Positions 1 through 8,808 of a DNA stretch of 36,309 nt are shown here, in pieces. The stretch is taken from NCBI GenBank assembly GCA_937982665.1, contig CALJLD010000226.1, forward strand, positions 1-36,309. The letters are read 5' to 3'. The position numbers were made by a program, and so were the translations under genes. Origin of the DNA: an uncultured Planctomycetales bacterium (lineage in GTDB: Bacteria > Planctomycetota > Planctomycetia > Pirellulales > S012-138). Under the pieces are notes generated by a model. That model searched no databases. It saw only the letters and a program-made list of their open reading frames with translations, and was not told the origin of the DNA. Each line of letters opens with the position of its first letter. The stretch's first letter is position 1.

Positions 1-286
1 GCAGGTGTTCACGACCTGAGCATAGAAGTGGCGCTTAGGCGCTCAGGAGGGCGTGACCTTACGCTTCGTGATCGTGGCAACGACAGTTCGTCACATGAAT
101 TGGAGCGAACACGATGAGAGTCGTACAATAAAGAGATGTGCCGCCTGAGGGAATAGAGGGGAGAATTTCGACATAAGACGGAATCAGGATGTCAATCGGT
201 GACACGCAAACAAGAGCGTCGAGTGCGCCTGCGACTGTGTTGGTTTCGACTGTGACTATGGTGTGCCAAAAGCGAAAGCGGCCTGC

Positions 287-871
287 ATGAATGCGTTTTC
301 CGAAGGATGGACATACACCGAGCATTTCGATCGGGATGAGGTTTTCGCAGAGGTCAAGGCTTCCCATGTATACGCCACACGCTATTCTCCCGAACGGCTC
401 GCACGTCTCCCGAAAATCCCCAGGACCGCGAAGTATGTTACTGGCGGCATCATATCCGCGATCTCCGTATTGGGCTTGTCCGCGATTTTGATTGGTGCTT
501 TCGGTAGTAGTGGATTCTTCGCTGCCTTCGGCGGTATTACATTCGGCGTGTCATGTATTGGTTGGTTCAGGCTCATCACGTCAATCTACAAGTATGAGGC
601 AGCTCACATCGTCGCCATCCCCGCCATCGCCGTCGAAATACGAAAAGAAGTGAGGATCGGCGGCGGCAACGCCAGACACGCAGGCTTTGTTAGGACCTAC
701 GACATTTGGTATGCAACTTTTGAAGATGAACAAGGCCAGCACCGTGAGTACGAGTTGTTTTCTGTCGCCACGGAGCGTCATGCAACCTTGTCTTCGAGGC
801 TAATGGCAGGTGACGCTGGCGTCTTGTACGCACGCGGTAATGTCGCATTTGACTTTGAAAAAAACTGCTAA
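287..871 (+). CDS. Small membrane protein of unknown function
   Basis: The product is 194 residues. I chose the ATG at 287; the frame is open back to a GTG at 263, but neither start has a clear ribosome binding site. A hydrophilic N-terminus of about 45 residues is followed by two hydrophobic segments (YVTGGIISAISVLGLSAIL and a Gly/Phe-rich one starting FFAAFGGITFGV), then a soluble tail of about 110 residues. The tail has alternating beta-type sequence (VRTYDIWYATFEDEQGQ, AGDAGVLYARGNVAFDFE). That pattern of two membrane spans plus a small beta domain carrying 'YATFED…GVLYARG' resembles small DUF2500/DUF3592-type proteins, but this is an impression only. The nearest neighbour is convergent, so there is no operon context. 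Confidence 0.6.
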   Translation: MNAFSEGWTYTEHFDRDEVFAEVKASHVYATRYSPERLARLPKIPRTAKYVTGGIISAISVLGLSAILIGAFGSSGFFAAFGGITFGVSCIGWFRLITSIYKYEAAHIVAIPAIAVEIRKEVRIGGGNARHAGFVRTYDIWYATFEDEQGQHREYELFSVATERHATLSSRLMAGDAGVLYARGNVAFDFEKNC

Positions 872-906
872 CGTCGCCGGCGAGGAAAGACGTACGGTCA
901 CCGATG

Positions 907-940
907 CCAGCTGCATAAGGTGGGCGTGTCCTTATGCTGG
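907..940. terminator. Possible bidirectional hairpin between convergent genes
   Basis: CCAG-ctg-CATAAGG (907–920) pairs with CCTTATGCTGG (930–940) around a 9-nt loop, giving an 11-bp stem with a 3-nt bulge. It lies in the 159-nt gap between the plus-strand gene ending at 871 and the minus-strand gene ending at 1031. There is no adjacent T tract, so an intrinsic terminator role is inferred from position only. Confidence 0.35.
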
Positions 941-1030
941 AGAATCTTGCCACATGACGGTCTTGCCCCTGTGCGCACATGATTCAAACGTGACTTGGAT
1001 GCTAGTGTTATCCGTTTTCTGCGCCCCAGC

Positions 1031-4000
1031 CTAATCCTCTGCGCGTATCGGGGCCAGCTGCTCAGCGGACAGCAACTTATTCAACTGGTCAAGTTCGGTG
1101 TCGATAGCGTCTTGCAGTGAGGTGAGCTGCATTTCTAGTTCGCTTGACAGTTCCTTGAAAACCTGATGCGCCCCGTCCGTCGGCCTGGCATCACCGCTTT
1201 CCACGCTGCGCCGAAGCGACGCAAGGCGGTTGTTGAGTTTGATCGGGAAGTTCAGTGGATCCTGATTACTGCGATTCTTCACTTGATACAGTTCGTGCTC
1301 AATCGCAGATGTCTTGTCCAGGAAGGATTGAGCGGTCTGCCTGAATTCGGCGTCGTCAACTTGTTCCAGACGATCCCCAAGCTGTTGGCGGAGACTTCGA
1401 ATCAAGATGACGGCCTCGTTCGCGGCGCTGGTCTTATCACGAACCTTGATGGCCAGATCAAATTGTTGTTGCAGATCCTCTGCCGTGACTCCCTTTAGGT
1501 TTGGGTTCATCTGAATCGCAAACGGATGAATCTGAACATCGTCGCCAACTATCAGTCGCACCTGATAGTTGCCAGGCGGTGCTTTGGGCCCCCGCTGAGG
1601 GCGCGCACTCCAAATGATCATGCCGTCGAATGTCGTCGCGCCAGGGTAGGTGAGGTCCCAAGCAAAGCGGTTGAGACCGCGCACAGCTGTCGGTGAAGAC
1701 GAGCCGCGTCCTCGAAAACTGGACTCCGGAGCATTTGCGGATGCTCCATCGCCGCCGCCGGTGAAAGCTTGCACGACTTCTCCATCCGCATCGAGGATTT
1801 CTATCGTGACAGATTGTGCAGATTTGGCCAGGTAGTATTGAAACGTTGCGTCATACACGCCACGAATGGCGTCGGCGGGTGCAAACAGGATTGCCTCTTC
1901 TGCAGCGAGTTCCTGATTCATCTGCCGCAACGGACGGATGTCATCCAGAATCCAGAAGCCGCGGCCATGGGTGCCGACAACAACATCGTCATCTTTGACG
2001 ACCAAATCGCGGATCGGCGTATCGGGCAAGTTAAGCTGCAAAGGCTGCCACAGGTCGCCGTCGTTGTGAGAGAAATAAACACCGTGTTCGGTCGCCAAGA
2101 ACAACAGCCCTGGACGAATCGGGTCTTCCCGGACGGCGCGTGCAAAATGTCCGGACTCGATACCGCTTACGATCTTTGTCCAAGTTATTCCGTAGTCGTG
2201 AGTGCGGAAGACGTAAGGTTCGCGGTCATCGACCTGGTATCGGTTGGCAGCAACATAGGCCGTCCCGGGTTGATGTCGTGATTCATCAATAATGCTCACG
2301 CGGGTGAACTTCGGGAGGTCCGGCGGCGTGATGTTCGTCCACGTTTGGCCGCCATCGCGCGTGATGTGGATCATTCCGTCGTCCGATCCAGCCCAGACGG
2401 TGTTCTTGTCATGATAGGACGGCGCGAGCGCAAACACAGTCGCGTAGATCTCCGGGCCGTTCATGTCCATGGTGATTTCTCCACCAGACATTCCCAATGT
2501 CTCCGGATCGTGATATGTCAAATCGGGGCTGATCTTCGCCCAGCTTTTTCCATCGTCTGTTGTCTTCCACACGTTTTGCGAGCACGTGTACATCAGGGAA
2601 GGATCGAGAGGCGAAAACATGATGGGAAACGTCCATTGCCAACGCTCGGGCAACGAACTGGCAGGCTCCCCGGAGAAGAATCTCGGATAGACCTGGATGT
2701 CACGAATCTGTCCGGTACTGCGGTCATAGCGAGTTAGTAATGCACCCTGGCTCCCCGCGTAAAAGATGTCCTTGTCCGTTGGGTGTTGCGTAATCCAACC
2801 GCTCTCCCCGCCACCGACGGAGTAATACCAGCCGTGATTAGGTCCTCTTGCCTGCATGTTGCCCCAGCCATCGCTGGGAACAGCCACAGTACTGTTGTCC
2901 TGTTGCGCGCCGGCGACGTGATAAGGCACATCGCTCGTCGTCATGACGTGGTAAAGCTGTGCCGTAGGGAAGTCTTGCTCTGTCCATGTTTCGCCACCAT
3001 TGATGCTGACGTTTCCACCACCATCGTTGGCATTGATCATTCGCAATGGGTTGTTGGGATCAATCCACAGGTCGTGGTTATCGCCGTGGGGCACGCGGAT
3101 TTGAGTATTGAATGTTTGGCCACCATCGGTCGATTTGTAAAACCCAGTGTTCAGGCAATAAACCACATCGCGATCCCAGGGATCGGCATAGATGCGCGAA
3201 TAGTAGAACGCCCGCTGCCGGAGTTTCCGTTCATCGTTAGTTCGCTGCCACGTCCAGCCGCCATCGTCGGACCGGAAGACGCCTCCTTCGTTGGCTTCGA
3301 CAATGGCCCACACACGCTGCGAGTCGGCAGGCGAAACTGTGACTCCGATCTTTCCAATCGGCCCCTCGGGCATCCCCGGATTCTGCGTTAATTCAACCCA
3401 GGTATCGCCACCATCCAACGATTTGAAGAGTTTGGAATCAGGGCCTCCGCCCCACATCTTCCACGCCTTCCGATACACTTGCCAAGTCGAGGCGTACAGC
3501 ACCTTAGGGTTGTTGCGATCCATGATCAGGTCGGCGGCGCCGGCTTTGTCGCTGACGTACAGAATCTTTTCCCAGTTGTTGCCGCCATCGGTTGAGCGGA
3601 ACACGCCACGCTCCTCGTTGTCTCCATACGGATGCCCAAGAGCAGCGACATAAACGGTGTTGGGATCGGTCGGGTGGATACGGATTCGCGCGATCGCCTG
3701 AGTCTCTGCGAGTCCAACGTGCCTCCATGACTTGCCACCGTCGGTCGAGCGATAGACGCCATCGCCCTGAGTAATGCTGCCGCGCAGCTGAACTTCTCCC
3801 ATGCCGATATAGACGATGTCGGGGTTTGTTTCAGCAACGGCAACTGCTCCAACTGAAGAACTGGTCAACTGTCCGTCTGTGACAGGTTCCCAATTCGTCC
3901 CGCCATCTACCGTCTTCCACAAACCGCCACCAGTCGCTCCGAAATAGTATTCATTTGGCCTGCCTGGACTGCCGGTTGCTGTCAACGAGCGGCCACCGCG

Positions 4001-4147
4001 GTCGGGACCGATGTTGCGCCACTCGAGCGTATCGTAGAAACGCGAATCGAGTCCACTTGACACACTCTGGGCCCGCGACGGCGAGGCGAGACACATTAGC
4101 ACGAACAGGCTACCGACGACCGACAAGTGGGTTCGATTGATATTCAT
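1031..4147 (-). CDS. Secreted Asp-box (BNR/sortilin-like) beta-propeller protein
   Basis: The product is 1,038 residues from the ATG at 4147. That start is chosen because it gives a clean signal peptide (MNINRTHLSVVGSLFVLMCL…SRAQS); the frame is open for 29 more codons, to 4234, but those are not signal-like. About ten Asp-box motifs of the S/T-x-D-G-G-x-x-W type cover roughly the first 680 residues, for example RSTDGGKSW, KSLDGGDTW, RSDDGGWTW, TRDGGQTW and RTHDYGITW. This is the signature of sialidase/VPS10-type propellers used as glycan or protein recognition platforms or as hydrolases. The last 350 residues hold a Gly/Ser-rich linker, a beta-rich module and an acidic helical tail. Large secreted proteins of this type are common in planctomycetes. 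No catalytic residues can be assigned, so the substrate is unknown. It is divergent from the serine hydrolase at 4594. Confidence 0.85.
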   Translation of the reverse strand: MNINRTHLSVVGSLFVLMCLASPSRAQSVSSGLDSRFYDTLEWRNIGPDRGGRSLTATGSPGRPNEYYFGATGGGLWKTVDGGTNWEPVTDGQLTSSSVGAVAVAETNPDIVYIGMGEVQLRGSITQGDGVYRSTDGGKSWRHVGLAETQAIARIRIHPTDPNTVYVAALGHPYGDNEERGVFRSTDGGNNWEKILYVSDKAGAADLIMDRNNPKVLYASTWQVYRKAWKMWGGGPDSKLFKSLDGGDTWVELTQNPGMPEGPIGKIGVTVSPADSQRVWAIVEANEGGVFRSDDGGWTWQRTNDERKLRQRAFYYSRIYADPWDRDVVYCLNTGFYKSTDGGQTFNTQIRVPHGDNHDLWIDPNNPLRMINANDGGGNVSINGGETWTEQDFPTAQLYHVMTTSDVPYHVAGAQQDNSTVAVPSDGWGNMQARGPNHGWYYSVGGGESGWITQHPTDKDIFYAGSQGALLTRYDRSTGQIRDIQVYPRFFSGEPASSLPERWQWTFPIMFSPLDPSLMYTCSQNVWKTTDDGKSWAKISPDLTYHDPETLGMSGGEITMDMNGPEIYATVFALAPSYHDKNTVWAGSDDGMIHITRDGGQTWTNITPPDLPKFTRVSIIDESRHQPGTAYVAANRYQVDDREPYVFRTHDYGITWTKIVSGIESGHFARAVREDPIRPGLLFLATEHGVYFSHNDGDLWQPLQLNLPDTPIRDLVVKDDDVVVGTHGRGFWILDDIRPLRQMNQELAAEEAILFAPADAIRGVYDATFQYYLAKSAQSVTIEILDADGEVVQAFTGGGDGASANAPESSFRGRGSSSPTAVRGLNRFAWDLTYPGATTFDGMIIWSARPQRGPKAPPGNYQVRLIVGDDVQIHPFAIQMNPNLKGVTAEDLQQQFDLAIKVRDKTSAANEAVILIRSLRQQLGDRLEQVDDAEFRQTAQSFLDKTSAIEHELYQVKNRSNQDPLNFPIKLNNRLASLRRSVESGDARPTDGAHQVFKELSSELEMQLTSLQDAIDTELDQLNKLLSAEQLAPIRAED

Positions 4148-4593
4148 CCGATGCTTTCGGAAGCGGAATGCGCGCTGAAAGCAGTCAGCATAGTCAGCTA
4201 CGGCGGGCATGGCAGTAATATTTCCAATTTGCAAGTGCGGAATGCCCCGTTTGGCATTGATGTCTGGCCAACCTTGGCGAACAAAACCTTCCGCAAGGCC
4301 CGATGGCTGCGAGTGATCGGTAATGGCCGGAATTACACAATCTCATCTCGCGGTCGGTTAAGTCGTCGACGACACAGCTTGCAGAATTGATGTCCAGTTG
4401 GATCGATGAAGTGGCACGCGGAGGTTCCAAAGCGTATCCTTGCGTCGATGAACGACCGACTCACTTCGCGCCGATTGTTCTTGGCACTTTCGCCGCTGGA
4501 TCGGTCATTGCCTAAATCGCGAATGACGACAGTGATCTCGCATGGCGCGGATCGTTCGGTTGTCGACTAAGGACTCATCACGCGTTGAATGAA
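4148..4593. other. Divergent intergenic region
   Basis: These 446 nt separate the divergent propeller and serine hydrolase genes and must hold both promoters. I see no convincing −35/−10 pair, operator palindrome, RNA gene or terminator. Confidence 0.5.
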
Positions 4594-5763
4594 ATGAATA
4601 GAACAACTTCGTGCAGCTTTGGTTTCGCGGCGAAGGTATTGGCTGTCGCCGTGTTGATCCCGGTGTTATCGATAGGTCAGCCGGCGTTTGCGCAGGGGTC
4701 TTCAGAAAACCGAACGCGCGCACAGGAGATCATTGCGGCGTTTGCAGCGACCGTCCAGGAAGGCGTTGAGGCCGACGGCGGCGGCTGCGTGATGGTGGCC
4801 GTCTTCAACGGCAACGATGTTGTCTGGTCAAACGGGTTTGGCATGGCCGATGTCGAAAACAACATTCCGGCGACGGCGGAAACTATTGGCCGCACCGGCT
4901 CGATCTCGAAGTCGTTTACCGCGGTGTTGATTTGCCAGCTTGCGGAACAAGGCGTGTTAAAACTCGACAGTCCCGTGCAAGAGCATCTGCCTGAACTTGC
5001 GCAGCTTGCCGAGCTGCCGGCTGATGCGGAGCCAATTACCTACCGGATGTTAGCCAGCCACACGGCAGGGCTGATTCGCGAACCGACGTCAACGCAATCG
5101 ATGGCCAGCGGTCCGATCCATCTGTGGGAGGAGAAAGTCCTCGAATCGATCCCCAAGACCTCGTTCAAGACAAAGCCGTTGACGGAGTATTCGTATTCCA
5201 ATATCGGCTTTGGCATTCTCGGCCTGGCCGGATCAAGAGCGGCGGACAAGCCGTTTATGGCGTTGGTCGAGTCGCAGATATTTCGCCCTTTGGAGATGGG
5301 TAGCAGCACGTTCATCGTTGAAGCCGAGGAGATGAAGCGCCGGCTCGCGGTCGGTTATCTTCGCGACCGCACAACGGGCAAGCTTGACGCCACCATTCCA
5401 ACGAGAGAACACCTGGGGCGGGGATACAAAGTTCCCAACGGAGGGATTTACTCCACTGTCGGCGACTTGGCCAAGTTTGCCGCGGCGATGATGGGCGAGT
5501 CGGACTCGGAGTTGCTGTCCGCGGAAATGCGGGAACAGGTGTTTTCCGCTCAGCATCCAGCTACCGGTTACGGTTTGGGCTTCAGCATCATGCAGCAAAG
5601 CGACAAGGCGCATGTCGTTGGTCACGGCGGCTCGGTGGCCGGTTATCGCGCTGATCTGCGGTTTGACCTTAAGTCAAAATGGGGAGTGGCAACGCTGAGG
5701 ACGACGCAATACAGCCCGCCGGTGCCAGGACTGTTGCGTGATTTGATGAACGCAGAGGAGTAA
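4594..5763 (+). CDS. Secreted class C beta-lactamase-type serine hydrolase
   Basis: The product is 389 residues, starting at the ATG at 4594. A TTG three codons upstream is open, but the ATG leads directly into the signal peptide (MNRTTSCSFGFAAKVLAVAV…QPAFAQG). The fold is Pfam Beta-lactamase (PF00144), the family of class C beta-lactamases, D-alanyl-D-alanine carboxypeptidases and esterases. The nucleophile motif S-I-S-K is at residues 103–106, a Y-S-N motif (EYSYSNIGFG) at about 201–203, and the C-terminal H-G-G motif in GHGGSVAGY replaces KTG. Length is normal for the family. It probably acts in the periplasm on a peptide or ester. A true beta-lactamase role cannot be read from the sequence, and the family has many esterases and peptidases. 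Confidence 0.9.
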   Translation: MNRTTSCSFGFAAKVLAVAVLIPVLSIGQPAFAQGSSENRTRAQEIIAAFAATVQEGVEADGGGCVMVAVFNGNDVVWSNGFGMADVENNIPATAETIGRTGSISKSFTAVLICQLAEQGVLKLDSPVQEHLPELAQLAELPADAEPITYRMLASHTAGLIREPTSTQSMASGPIHLWEEKVLESIPKTSFKTKPLTEYSYSNIGFGILGLAGSRAADKPFMALVESQIFRPLEMGSSTFIVEAEEMKRRLAVGYLRDRTTGKLDATIPTREHLGRGYKVPNGGIYSTVGDLAKFAAAMMGESDSELLSAEMREQVFSAQHPATGYGLGFSIMQQSDKAHVVGHGGSVAGYRADLRFDLKSKWGVATLRTTQYSPPVPGLLRDLMNAEE

Positions 5764-5865
5764 CTGGCGGAGAAGATTATTTGAGAAATCGTAGCCGTGC
5801 AGTGGCCAATCTCGCGTTGATCAGTCGCTCGGGGTAACACTGGAGAGACGGATGGCATTCAAACG

Positions 5866-6465
5866 TCAACGAACGACAGCCACCTGCCTAATCAAGCCTT
5901 TAATCTTGCCCCATCGCTGATGCATTGAGCACGTCTGTCGCCACGGCTTTGCGCGCTCTCCGCTTGAGGGATCGATGGATGCCCCAACAACATAGCCGCG
6001 GCCTTCGCGACTCTTGATGCCGGAGGCTTGCACGTTGATTCGCAATCCGAGTTCTTTGACACTGTCAATCAACTCCTCGGAGAAATCCCCAGCGAAGACG
6101 CATTGTGTCGCCATTCCGTTGTTACCAAACTCAGGCAAGTGCATGGACGGGGCGTCAATCGAGTACTTGATGTCGCGATCGTACTCCTGGAGATTAATCA
6201 GAGATGTCATTGTCTTCGCATGCAGACCTGCACCAATCGAAGAGATTGCGGCGACAGGCTGGCCATCTAATTTGTGACACTCGAAAGCGACCTCAATTTT
6301 CGATCGTGGCATCTGCCCATGGATCTTCGACCGGAGACGAAGCCAATAGAGCTGGTCCACAGAAACTTGTTGGCGGTCGCCCATTGAATCTATCCCAACC
6401 CAAGGTTCACGTTGTACGACTGCCGACTTGCCGATGTTTACGACGATCGATCTCGTTGAGCTCAT
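5866..6465 (-). CDS. Hypothetical protein, possibly 3' part of a broken gene
   Basis: There are 199 codons from the ATG at 6465; a TTG at 6477 is also possible. I do not recognise the family. The sequence looks protein-like, with beta-rich stretches such as SKIEVAFECHKLDGQPVAA and VKELGLRINVQASGIKS. There is no signal peptide or membrane segment. No ribosome binding site sits at a proper distance from either start. The frame continues upstream, without a shift, through a TGA at 6493–6495 into the next unknown reading frame. The two may therefore be halves of one gene split by a nonsense mutation. Confidence 0.45.
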   Translation of the reverse strand: MSSTRSIVVNIGKSAVVQREPWVGIDSMGDRQQVSVDQLYWLRLRSKIHGQMPRSKIEVAFECHKLDGQPVAAISSIGAGLHAKTMTSLINLQEYDRDIKYSIDAPSMHLPEFGNNGMATQCVFAGDFSEELIDSVKELGLRINVQASGIKSREGRGYVVGASIDPSSGERAKPWRQTCSMHQRWGKIKGLIRQVAVVR

Positions 6466-6492
6466 CGAAGTGAGCAATACTCCACTAAGCGA

Positions 6493-6942
6493 TCATCGAA
6501 TCGGCGACGTCTGGATCCTCTCGGAGAAGCTGCGTTCGCGAGTACGAACCGGTTGGTTCTTGAGTCGATCGCGATTGATCGCGCCAACCGGTCCCTGCAG
6601 CGTGATCTTCATCTTGGAGGCGACGAAATTCATGAAATCGACACGCTTGAATGGGAAGCCACGCTGTTGAAACACTTCTGTTGCCCATGAACCGCTCACG
6701 GCGATTGAGTCGCCAGGTGAGATGCACGACGAGTCCACATAGCCCGACAATGGCAGTGCGACATCGTCTTCGATGGCAATTGTCAAGCGGGTCTTCGTCC
6801 ATGCGTTTCGAGGAACAGACACTGACAGTGATTTCTTGTCCTTGGCGACCGAGACGATCGACCCGACGATTTCAAATTTCTGCATGTCGTCAGCGTTGCC
6901 GACATTCTGGATACTCCGCTTCACCTCGCGAGTTAACGTCAC
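6493..6942 (-). CDS. Hypothetical protein, possibly 5' part of the same broken gene
   Basis: There are 149 codons from a GTG at 6942. The open frame runs 16 further codons upstream to a TAA at 6991–6993 with no start codon there (…VSSPVDQIEIV). The GTG has no ribosome binding site, so the real start may have been lost. The body reads as a small beta-barrel-like domain (FEIVGSIVSVAKDKKSLSV, SPGDSIAVSGSWATEVF) of unknown function. It ends at a TGA that is in frame with the downstream reading frame. It lies just downstream of a frameshifted zinc-ribbon membrane protein on the same strand, and all three could be remnants of one longer gene. Confidence 0.4.
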   Translation of the reverse strand: MTLTREVKRSIQNVGNADDMQKFEIVGSIVSVAKDKKSLSVSVPRNAWTKTRLTIAIEDDVALPLSGYVDSSCISPGDSIAVSGSWATEVFQQRGFPFKRVDFMNFVASKMKITLQGPVGAINRDRLKNQPVRTRERSFSERIQTSPIR

Positions 6943-7042
6943 GATTTCGATTTGGTCAACCGGCGACGATACCTGCGTGGTGTCATTTTCTTACGAGCCT
7001 GTTTGATGGAAGTTTTGGTGCGAATGCTGATTTGCTCGCTTG

Positions 7043-7832
7043 TCAGAGACTTGCCTCGGATTCTCTACCAGGTCGTCTGACAGGCACGGCACTTGGCAGT
7101 GCGAAACATGAATCGGCGGCGACCGGCTTCCGTGCCGGGCAGCGGTTTGGGCACTGCAAGCGGAAGAATCGCATGGATTGGGGCGACAAAAGGGCTGAGC
7201 GAATCTTGATCGCGATCACGATCAGGACAACGTCAAGTGGAACGGAAATTACGGCGACCAGACCACCAGCCCCAGTCCATTGCGCTATTCCTGCCTGCGA
7301 GACCGTAGCCCAGGAACCAAAGGTGACGATGACGATCGTCAGGCCATTGGCCACAATTCCAAATGCAGTAACGATCAGCCCCCATTGCCAGGCCAAACGA
7401 CTCCCTTTTGCCAGCGCGGAATAAAGCATGCAGATCACTGCGATAGAGAGGACGGCCCAAACAACTCCGGCAATCGAGAGAATGAGATTGGGCTGAAGGA
7501 ACCCCCGCGACCGCGCCAACCACATGGAGGAGTCCGACAGCTGTCAGTAGGGACGCGACCGAGTCCGGCAGTTCATCACTCGATTCTCGTGGGGCGATCG
7601 CGGGCAGCGATGCAGCCTTTCGAACGGTTTGGGACGTTTCTCCAACGGAGTTTGAGGCCAAAGGCTCCTCCTTGTCAGTTGCAGATACGGGCATCGCCAG
7701 CGGCGGGATGTGGATTTCGGTATGACAAACCGGGCATGCAACCGTTTTGCCACAATGCTGGTCGTGGGCTCGGCAGCGCTTTCCACAACCAGGACACGTG
7801 ATTCGTATTCCATGAGAGCGTGTTGCTTGCAT
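7043..7832 (-). pseudogene. Zinc-ribbon plus membrane protein, frameshifted
   Basis: The gene starts at the ATG at 7832 after a good ribosome binding site (GAGGGAGA). The N-terminus carries a zinc ribbon (C13-x2-C16 … C33-x2-C36; CPGCGKRC and CPVCHTEIHIP). A Ser/Pro/Glu-rich linker and a hydrophobic segment (VASLLTAVGLLHVVGAVAG) follow. The reading then shifts at a run of five C (7502–7506 on the plus strand; five G in the coding strand). The remaining membrane part (FLQPNLILSIAGVVWAVLS and two or three more spans) is in another frame. Four G in that run would join the frames as VAGFLQPNLILS. After the last span (ISVPLDVVLIVIAIKI) the tail to the stop at 7043 is not protein-like, so a second lesion is possible. 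It is similar in plan to the intact gene at 16827–17747. Confidence 0.7.
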
Positions 7833-7900
7833 TATTGATCTCCCTCGTATTTCGACGCCTTCATATCAGCCGAACAGCAGCACGATGTGAACCACCTTTC

Positions 7901-8542
7901 TCAAGCGTGCTGTTCAACGTGCTGTTTTGCCAACTCGGACGAATGACGTCCCTTTGCGTTTGCGGACTGTTCGTCGTAGTTCAGACTGGCTTTGAATGTG
8001 TAATCAATTTGCGAACACTCCTTGCTGCGCACCCAAACCACGACGTCTCCGTTGTCGCAAACGCCCGTTAGCCTATTGCCATCGCATGCAAAGCTGAGGC
8101 TAACCAACGCTGCTTGCCGGTCGGCAAGAGCTAACACCATGTCCGGCGCATCCCAATCCGCCAGGGAATTGGAAAAGCGAAGAGTGACATGCCCGCGATG
8201 ACCGAGCGCCAACAGTTTTCCATCCGGATGCGCGGCAATGCATGTGATCTCATCTCCAGGATCAGGCGATAGCTGTGCTTCGGTAAAAACCTCCGCAGAC
8301 GCATGACCACTGCGGGATTGCTCCGATTCACCAACCGATTGCGTCATGGACAGGCAGATCGCGAAAACCGTGACGTGCAGGCTGGCGCTGAGCAACAGTG
8401 ACACCACGATGCAACGCCGTTTCGATCGGCTACGAACGGGCGACGCCAACGCAGGATCTACATCGATTCTCGAATTCTGGGCCCTGCTTCCGTTGAAACA
8501 GGGCTCCTGCGTGCTCTTTCGCGAAACTACTTGTTCCAACAT
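7901..8542 (-). CDS. Membrane-anchored protein with two WD40-like blades
   Basis: The product is 213 residues from the ATG at 8542, with ribosome binding site AAGGGAG 6 nt upstream. A hydrophilic N-terminus rich in Arg and Ser is followed by one membrane span (about residues 44–65, CIVVSLLLSASLHVTVFAIC). An extracytoplasmic part then shows two WD40-type repeats (ITCIAAHPDGKLLALGHRG and VSLSFACDGNRLTGVCDNG … VVVW) and a charged tail. Functional WD40 propellers normally have about seven blades, so this is either a truncated gene or a short protein that completes a propeller with a partner. It lies 266 nt downstream of the kinase–FGE gene on the same strand. Planctomycete sigma/kinase loci often include WD40 proteins, so a sensory or scaffold role in that locus is inferred. 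Confidence 0.65.
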   Translation of the reverse strand: MLEQVVSRKSTQEPCFNGSRAQNSRIDVDPALASPVRSRSKRRCIVVSLLLSASLHVTVFAICLSMTQSVGESEQSRSGHASAEVFTEAQLSPDPGDEITCIAAHPDGKLLALGHRGHVTLRFSNSLADWDAPDMVLALADRQAALVSLSFACDGNRLTGVCDNGDVVVWVRSKECSQIDYTFKASLNYDEQSANAKGRHSSELAKQHVEQHA

Positions 8543-8808
8543 GGCTTTCTCCCTTGTTCTTTCAGTTTGCGACGGTCACGCTCGGGGCTAAGATGCCCGC
8601 GGCTCCCCGCTCATAGACTCATGCGAGATTTGGGCGCGCCGCTGCTGAGAAAAATCGGAAAACTGATTTCGAGACAGATGCCGGTAGAAATTAAGCAGCC
8701 GGGCTTGGCTGAGCTCGCCGAGACCGATCGCAAAACCACGCCAGATTGGTGCCTTTCCTGGAGATGGAAGGCAGTGAGGAGCGTTTCTGATCGAGCAACG
8801 CAGATCTG

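Noticed and set aside
1769..3391. Long plus-strand open frames of 170 and 202 codons inside the propeller gene.
   Set aside because: They lie antisense to a gene with clear Asp-box repeats and a signal peptide, and their products have no protein-like features.
4594..5763. Antibiotic-resistance beta-lactamase.
   Set aside because: Only the general PF00144 motifs are present, with HGG in place of KTG; most such proteins are esterases or peptidases.
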